Positions 58,096 to 64,000 of a stretch of DNA of 64,000 bases are shown here, piece after piece. Within the stretch, counting starts at the first letter, position 1, and every line of letters starts with the position of its first letter. A program made the position numbers and the translations under genes. The stretch is taken from NCBI GenBank assembly GCA_023630585.1, contig CM042546.1, positions 9,902,810 through 9,966,809 on the forward strand, given 5' to 3'. The notes beneath the pieces are model-generated. The model did not search any database and was not told where the DNA came from. It was given only the letters and a program-made list of their open reading frames with translations. The stretch comes from Cranoglanis bouderius (taxonomy: Eukaryota; Chordata; Actinopteri; Siluriformes; Cranoglanididae).

Positions 58096-58739
58096 TAGAA
58101 ATATTGCCAGTGACTAGACCACGTTCAGTACTTTGTTAAAATATGTGCTTTGATTTGTTTAATTGTACATCAGTCATGTGGTTTATTGGTTTAAGAGGGT
58201 TACGAGTACAGGTAGAGTCACATGGGCTTTTGTGGTATCACTTATCACACACAAGCTAATTGTCATAATGATGAATCCCAAAATATGATCATAGGGTACA
58301 AAAATGTTGGGGGGGAAATCTGACCTGGATTTTACTGAGACTTTCAAAAAGTAAGGCCCTAGCTTTGTAATTTGTTTTTGGGCGTAGCTTTATCATGGCT
58401 TTTGTTCCATGACCACGCTGCTGTTAATCCATATCGGTGTGTGTCGTGTGAGACAGGTTCGGATCTGATTTGGTTAAGGTGGTGGTTTTGTGTCTTTCTC
58501 ACAGCAATGACATTAGTTACAGTTTCACACATTTTGGGGTTTTTTTTTTGCGCAGTATGACAAAGAGCTAGAGCAGAATTCGAAGATTCTATTTCTGTCA
58601 CTCAAAAAAATTTTTGCATTACCAAATTTTTCATTTACTGGCATCTTAGTAAATTACTCATCTCATTACTCCAAACAAAAGGAGAAAGATCAGGATGAGT
58701 CAGAAACGATATTGAGTTACTCACTGATCATTAACTGTC

Positions 58740-59020
58740 AGTGTTTACACATTTTCATTATTATTCCCTCCTGCACTTTGTACTGCACATGATGGCCAAC
58801 GCCTGAAATTCTACACAACTTGTTTAACATTTACAGTAAAATTGATGAGCCCTGTTATTGTTTATCACGTTGCTTAGCAACCTGGCATCACCAGACTGTT
58901 GATGTTGTGGTGTCTACACTGTCTATTGTTTTAACATATTTGAATATATATATACACCGTGTTGTGTTTTTTTTGTCTGAGTGGAAGTGTGTGACATTTC
59001 CATTTGCCAATATGCAAAAA
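58740..59020. repeat. Dispersed repeat copy (pairs with 60770-61030)
   Basis: Shares GTTTATCACGTTGCTTAGCA ACCTGGCAT-like sequence, a GGCCAACGCCTGAA line and TCTACACTGTCTATTG line with 60770-61030 in the same orientation, at perhaps 70 percent identity. Element type unknown. Confidence 0.55.
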
Positions 59021-59203
59021 TAAATAAATAAACAAACAAACTGTCCTTCAGCTCAGCACGTGGATTAAAGCTTTTATACACTGCGCTTCAGAGTGTATCC
59101 CAGACAACACTGTAAATATTTCTCAATTATTACATTACAGTAATGTGGTGTGGTGTGAAGCACAGCTTTAAAGAATGTCAGCACAAAAGGGGGTGGGGAA
59201 TAC

Positions 59204-59204
59204 C

Positions 59205-59273
<69 letters not shown>
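59204..59273. repeat. (GT)n microsatellite
   Basis: Pure GT run; a second one at 59453-59517 is interrupted by GAG. Confidence 0.96.
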
Positions 59274-59274
<1 letters not shown>

Positions 59275-59450
59275 GTTCGCTTAGGAGTTGACTCAGTGAG
59301 TCGGCTCTTTTAAGTCAACGTTGAGACCTGATGACCGCATTTATGAATCGTTTCTATTCGTTAATGCAGGAATTAATCTTCATTAGATGCTTAAATTCTT
59401 CCATGGAAAGTTCATTAGTGTTAAATTGTGAGTCATGTGTTTTGATTCAG

Positions 59451-59501
<51 letters not shown>

Positions 59502-59734
59502 TGTGTGTGTGTGTGTGAGGAAAGTTAAATATGAAAGGTGATTAATTAGCAGGATAAACATAAATAAATCTTATTAATGAAGTCCAGACACAGCAGGCGC
59601 AGTAACATCGATGCACTGAGACTTAATGTTTTGTTTTTGTTTTTTTATCAGTGCATGTATAGTATAGTGCTTTGCCATTAAAATAGGACGGAGAGTAAGA
59701 CTTCATGAAACAACTTCGGACATACACACACACA

Positions 59735-60250
59735 ACGTCCACTTTATTAGGAACAGAATGTAGTTTCCGTAATCAGCCAAGCACAATGCATAAAATCCTG
59801 CAGGTCAAGCGCTTCAGATAACGTTCACGTCAAACGTCAGAATGAAGAAAAGGTGTGAACTCTAAAGTGTGACTGTAACCGTGGCGTGGACGTTGGTGCA
59901 AGATGTTTTTTTCAGAAACTGCTGATCTGCATGTTTAAACACCTCATTGATGAGAGAGATCAGAGGAGAATGGTCAGACTGGTCTGAGCTGACGGGATGT
60001 CTATAGTAACTCAAATGTGCACTCTTTACAACCGTGGTGAGCAGAAAAGCATCTCAGAACGCACAACACATCAAACCTTGAGGTGGATGGGCTCCAAGAG
60101 CAGAAGGCCACATTAGGTTCCTCTCCTGTCAGCCAAGAACAGGAATCTGATGCCGTCATGGGCAGAGACTCACCCACACTGGACAGCTGAAGACTGGAAA
60201 AAGTCCAGGTGATTCTAAGCATCCATGGTGAATATTTCTCAGGTTTCTCA
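59735..60250 (+). pseudogene. Degenerate Tc1-like element, family D
   Basis: Left end ACTTTATTAGGAACAGAATG; the body AACCGTGGTGAGCAGAAAAG and CCTCTCCTGTCAGCCAAGAA CAGGAATCT corresponds to the Tc1 segment that normally reads VSRKAI...LLSAKNR and then VEDWK, but here with stops and shifts. The 94-codon minus-strand frame 60001-60285 is an antisense artefact of this repeat. The right part is missing. Confidence 0.7.
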
Positions 60251-60769
60251 GACGATAATAAACAGTTAGACTCAGTATCTAACATCAGAATCCTTGTTTC
60301 TATTTATCCAAAATGTATGTCTTCCACACAGTAGAGATCACTGGAGCCAGAGCATGCCTGTAGATATGGGGTTATAAATTGATTTTGAATACACAATCAC
60401 TGGCTTTGACTTCATTTTACTACAACACTCTAAAGTGTTATAATAATGTCAAAGGCTATAGTCATGACATTCAGTTCCTTCTTTAGTAAGTCGCAGTTTG
60501 GTTATAGGAAGTGTTTTGGGCTGCTGCTGTAAACACAACAACCTTTTATAACTTTCATTTTTAAGCCTTTTTTAAGTTGAACATTGAGCCAGGTGAGAGA
60601 ACCACAGCCTCGAGAGAACACAGGAAATGTACAATACGGCACTTAATAAGGCTCAATAGATTCACCGCAGTCTGTGGTCTCTTGTTGTTCGCTCATGTGG
60701 AAGATCAAGATGAGACAAAACAGGAAGAACAAGCTTAAGAACAAAGATTTTTCAACTGATAATGGGCTG

Positions 60770-61030
60770 ACATTTACTTGCACATCAGTCATGTCAGCGT
60801 TTTCACGGTCTTACTGTTATTCCTGCGCCAGGGTTTTTGTTGTTATCTGCAGGGCTTTTTATCGCACGTTGGCCAACACCTAAACATCCACACAATCTGT
60901 ACAGCATTTCCCTTAAACCACTGAGGCCTGTGATTGTTTATCATGTTGCCTAGCAACAATGTAAAAGTTGTTATACAGTGACATGGCATAATCTGTCTGT
61001 TACTGTGTGCATAGTCTATTATTACTTTAA
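60770..61030. repeat. Dispersed repeat copy (pairs with 58740-59020)
   Basis: GTTTATCATGTTGCCTAGCA ACAATG and CGTTGGCCAACACCTAAACA match the partner copy in order and orientation. Confidence 0.55.
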
Positions 61031-61429
61031 TGTCATTTCCTCTACAAATACCATTAAAACCATCAGCTAACCATTAAAACCATTACCATTAATGGAATCC
61101 ACTAGACATGTCATGCCACCAATAGAAGGCGACAAATTACCAGTAGAGACCCACAGGGACCATTACAGTTTCCATTGAAACCGATACAATTCCCATTATA
61201 ACCATTAAAACCATCACAAATACAAAATACGACAGGCGCGTGGATGAACCGATAAGAGTCATTCATAAAATCAGTTCATGAGATCATCAGTCATTCATAT
61301 TACCAGTTGCTTGTATAGGTGGTTTACCGGAAATCACGTGACTCGGCGCAGTTCAGATGAACTGGATCTCTTTAAGAATGCATCATTTATCACCCCGAGT
61401 GCCAGGCTGCACATCACACACCTGTACAC

Positions 61430-61473
61430 CACACACACACACACACACACACCCCTTCACACCTGTACACCAT

Positions 61474-61517
<44 letters not shown>

Positions 61518-61630
61518 GTACACCATCCACACACACACACACACACACACACACCTGTACACCATCCACACACACACACACACACACACACACCTGTACA
61601 CCATCCACACACACACACCTTCACACACAC
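61430..61630. repeat. Higher-order CA minisatellite with CACCTGTACACCATCCA spacer
   Basis: CA runs are separated four to five times by the same ACACCTGTACACCATCCAC spacer, giving a period of about 45-70 bp. It sits 25 bp upstream of the proposed start codon at 61653, so it would be in the promoter or 5' UTR of the right-end gene. Confidence 0.93.
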
Positions 61631-61652
61631 CTTCACACTATTCACATCCAGC

Positions 61653-63438
61653 ATGCATGGGTTAAGTCCTGCTCTGCTCTGCGGTGAGTATCTGCAACTT
61701 TACAGTAACTTTATAAAACAGCTGGAGAACCAGATGTTTTACTCTGTTCAGGAAATCATGATCTACGAAATCTCTGCTTTCGGATGATTTTTTTTTAATG
61801 TTGTTGTACAGCTGGATTTCTTTCGTATTAAAGATATGAGATATATCTAATGAAGGAAGTGACAGCTTCCGCATGTTTTCTACAGTTTTTCCGTTTCTCT
61901 CGGACTTTTCTCATCGCCTTTATATATATTTATATATTTATTTATATGTATAATAAGGCTTATAAATGCTGCATGGTGAAGATATGACCTGTAAAGGAGC
62001 AGGTTATTTAAATAACGGTGTGATCATGTGGATTAAATCGGAGCTGAGAGGAGATTAACAGCCGCGATTTGCTTCAGTGAAGTGTGAGATTTTCTGCGCG
62101 CACACACACACACATACACACACACACACACATACACACACACACACACATACATACACACACACACACTGCCTATATAATTACAGTTGTTATCACAGAA
62201 TTATGTAACTGAATCCAGACACGTGACACCAATACTGTCTGTAGTAAGGTGTAGTTTAAGGGCTCTTTCCTCCCTAATGGGGGAAAAATACTGATCTCAG
62301 TGTGTATTTATTATTTTTGGAGTAATTTTTTGCACATTCTCCAGCAGTACTGTGTAATATAACCTCTACAGCAGGAGAACTGCTCTTTTTCTCCTCCTAA
62401 AAACAGTCTATTAGCTAACAATTACTTTTCTAATCCCACACACACACACACACACACACGCACAAACAACCGGGACTTTTTTTCTTTTTAACCAAACACA
62501 GGAAATAGCAAGATAATGCTAACTCCATAGCTTTACATGAAGTAACTCCTGTGAAAAACTATCGTGTTCTCGTTGCAACTGGACAAAAATAATAATAATG
62601 ATGATATTAAAATTAAAATTACACGTAGTAACAGATAAATGTTGCTAAATAAAGAAAAATATATGAACAGAATATTGCTAGCTCTCTGTTAGCCAGCTTT
62701 GCACTTTCAGTGTTTTTTCTTCTCTTAGCCAAACCGCTAATTTTCAGCCAGTTTTGCTCATTATTTTGCTCATTATTTTACAACAAAACAGCGAAATCCT
62801 TTAAAATTCGTGTAAGGTCTAACAGTTCTGGTACCTAACACGGTATATTACACTCACTGAGCACTTTATTAGGAACACTACACTAACACTTCCCTGGAAA
62901 CTCCATCAGCACCTCTGTCATTAATTCATTTCTGCTTTTTCTAGCAGTATTTTATTTACTGTTTCTGTATACAGAGTGATTTAATCCCGAATAATGATGT
63001 GTGGATGAGGACAAATAAACATTAAAAGTGGTTTTTGAAGTGTTTCGGGAGAATTCTGACTGTGTTCTCGTCCTCTCTGTAGGTGTGTGTTTGTGTTCGC
63101 TGATGATGATGGCGGTATCTGAGGTGAGCTGTTGCCATAGAAACAACACTCCAGTCTACAAGCTCCGAGGTGAAGTGAATCCTGACTGCAGCATCATCTG
63201 GCTCACCCAAGACGTGAGTGATGTGTATTAATGATCTTTAATCAGATCATAATGATCTTTAATAATGATTATTAGAGGCGATCTTTCGGGTTTTATTGTC
63301 TCAGTGTGGAAGTGTACGATATGAACGTAATACCTAGCAAAGCAAACACGCCAAATTAGTTAGATAATCTAATCTAAAGGTTGAATGTGTAATCATTTTA
63401 GTCCATAAATATTAACCTATATGTATAAAACCTTTTCA

Positions 63439-63499
<61 letters not shown>

Positions 63500-63850
63500 T
63501 GTGTGTGTATGTGTGTGTGTGTGTGTATGTGTGTGTGTAGGACAAGATGATAGTGGATGATTCTGGTAATGTGGACTCGAACACCATAGTTTCATACGAA
63601 CACGGTGAGCTGACCATGAAGTGCCAAGACTCTGATGTGTTCCTCAGAGAGGACTGTCTGACCATGGGGGTGTGTCAGCAATTCATTTTATTCAATTTAA
63701 TTATTTCTTGTTATATTAATATTCATTTAATTTGTGTTTCAGTGTAAACACTGCTCATGCTTTTATTTATGCACTTATCTGTTTTTACACAGGAGAGAAA
63801 AATGAACTGCGCAGGTAGGTTAATATCATTTATATCTTGTTTATAAAGAG

Positions 63851-63913
<63 letters not shown>

Positions 63914-64000
63914 CGAGCGAGAGAGTATTTCTCACGTGTGGTGTGTGTTTTTATTCATGCAGGTCTGTGTGAACCAGGAAAGCCTAATGTAACTGAAAGC
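61653..64000 (+). CDS. Unrecognised secreted or type I membrane Cys-rich protein, 5' part
   Basis: Five exons: 61653-61683, 63083-63213, 63541-63669, 63793-63814, 63963-64000 (cut by the window end). All have GT-AG borders and consistent phases (1, 0, 0, 1). The N terminus MHGLSPALLCGVCLCSLMMM AVSEV looks like a signal peptide. Mature sequence: SCCHRNNTPVYKLRGEVNPD, CSIIWLTQD, then VSYEHGELTMKCQDSDVFLR with EDCLTM, then MNCAGLCEPGKPNVTES with a potential N-glycosylation site. Regular cysteines suggest a disulfide-bonded ectodomain. I cannot assign a family; cytokine-receptor-like or other immune ectodomain are only guesses. Long GT runs (63441-63538, 63850-63908) border exons 3 to 5. The donor of exon 3 (GTGTGT) is the weakest boundary. 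Confidence 0.7.
62102..62169. repeat. (CA)n microsatellite in intron 1 of right-end gene
   Basis: CA repeats interrupted by TACATA. Confidence 0.93.
62853..62900. mobile_element. Terminal fragment of Tc1-like family D
   Basis: CACTGAGCACTTTATTAGGA ACACTACACTAACAC is the characteristic left tip shared with 59748. Only this end is recognisable. Confidence 0.55.
63441..63538. repeat. (GT)n microsatellite ending in exon 3 acceptor
   Basis: GT/TATG run that ends with GTGTAG directly before exon 3 of the right-end gene, so the acceptor AG is embedded in the repeat edge with no separate polypyrimidine tract. Confidence 0.95.
63850..63910. repeat. (GT)n microsatellite
   Basis: GT run passing into GAGAGCGAGCGAGAGAG in the intron before the last visible exon. 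Confidence 0.95.

Noticed and set aside
60001..60285. 94-codon minus-strand frame with TFSSLQLSSVGESLPM
   Set aside because: It is the antisense of a degenerate Tc1-like element that recurs in many fish genomes, not a gene.

Overview
This window reads as nuclear DNA of a teleost fish. It shows long vertebrate-style introns with GT-AG splice sites, very long CA/GT microsatellites, many Tc1/mariner elements, hAT and Tc1 MITEs, a tRNA-derived SINE, and a fish-type NLR immune receptor with a FISNA-NACHT exon and single-LRR exons of about 174 bp. A catfish-like genome is possible from the Tc1 load and repeat style, but that is only an impression. I found no prokaryotic, viral or organellar genes and no tRNA or rRNA gene.

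Layout. (1) 1-3237, minus: 3' part of the ectodomain of a TNF-receptor-superfamily gene (TNFRSF14/CD40 type); transmembrane and tail exons lie left of the window. (2) 3.2-9.2 kb: no gene, only microsatellites, a diverged ~300-bp tandem repeat and a dead Tc1 element. (3) 9195-24698, minus: a complete 13-exon membrane-bound O-acyltransferase gene (mboat1-like, 488 codons predicted) whose introns hold degenerate tandem repeats and a second Tc1 family. Two of its introns appear to use GC instead of GT donors. (4) 25-30 kb: no gene; a rearranged duplicate of mboat1 intron 3 lacking exon 4, plus a solo LTR with perfect target duplication. (5) 30.2-43.8 kb, minus: an NLRC3-like gene with two tandem N-terminal repeat exons, FISNA-NACHT exon, three LRR exons and a short last exon; one expected donor site reads GG. 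A Tc1 copy sits in one intron in opposite orientation. (6) 43.7-47.4 kb: duplicated NLR flank material, including a stray copy of one small NLR exon. (7) 47.5-55 kb, plus: weakly supported exons, among them one built of a 15-bp minisatellite open in several frames. (8) 55-61 kb: repeats and Tc1 copies. (9) 61653-64000, plus: the first five exons of a secreted or membrane cysteine-rich protein that I do not recognise.

The two immune receptors and the acyltransferase are neighbours, not a pathway that the sequence itself demonstrates. The exon models were built by eye: reading phases agree across all 13 mboat1 exons and across the nine NLR exons, which is strong internal support. I do not see a clearly new biological system; the most unusual items are the GC donors, the broken NLR donor, the minisatellite exon, the rearranged intron duplicate and the unrecognised right-end gene.
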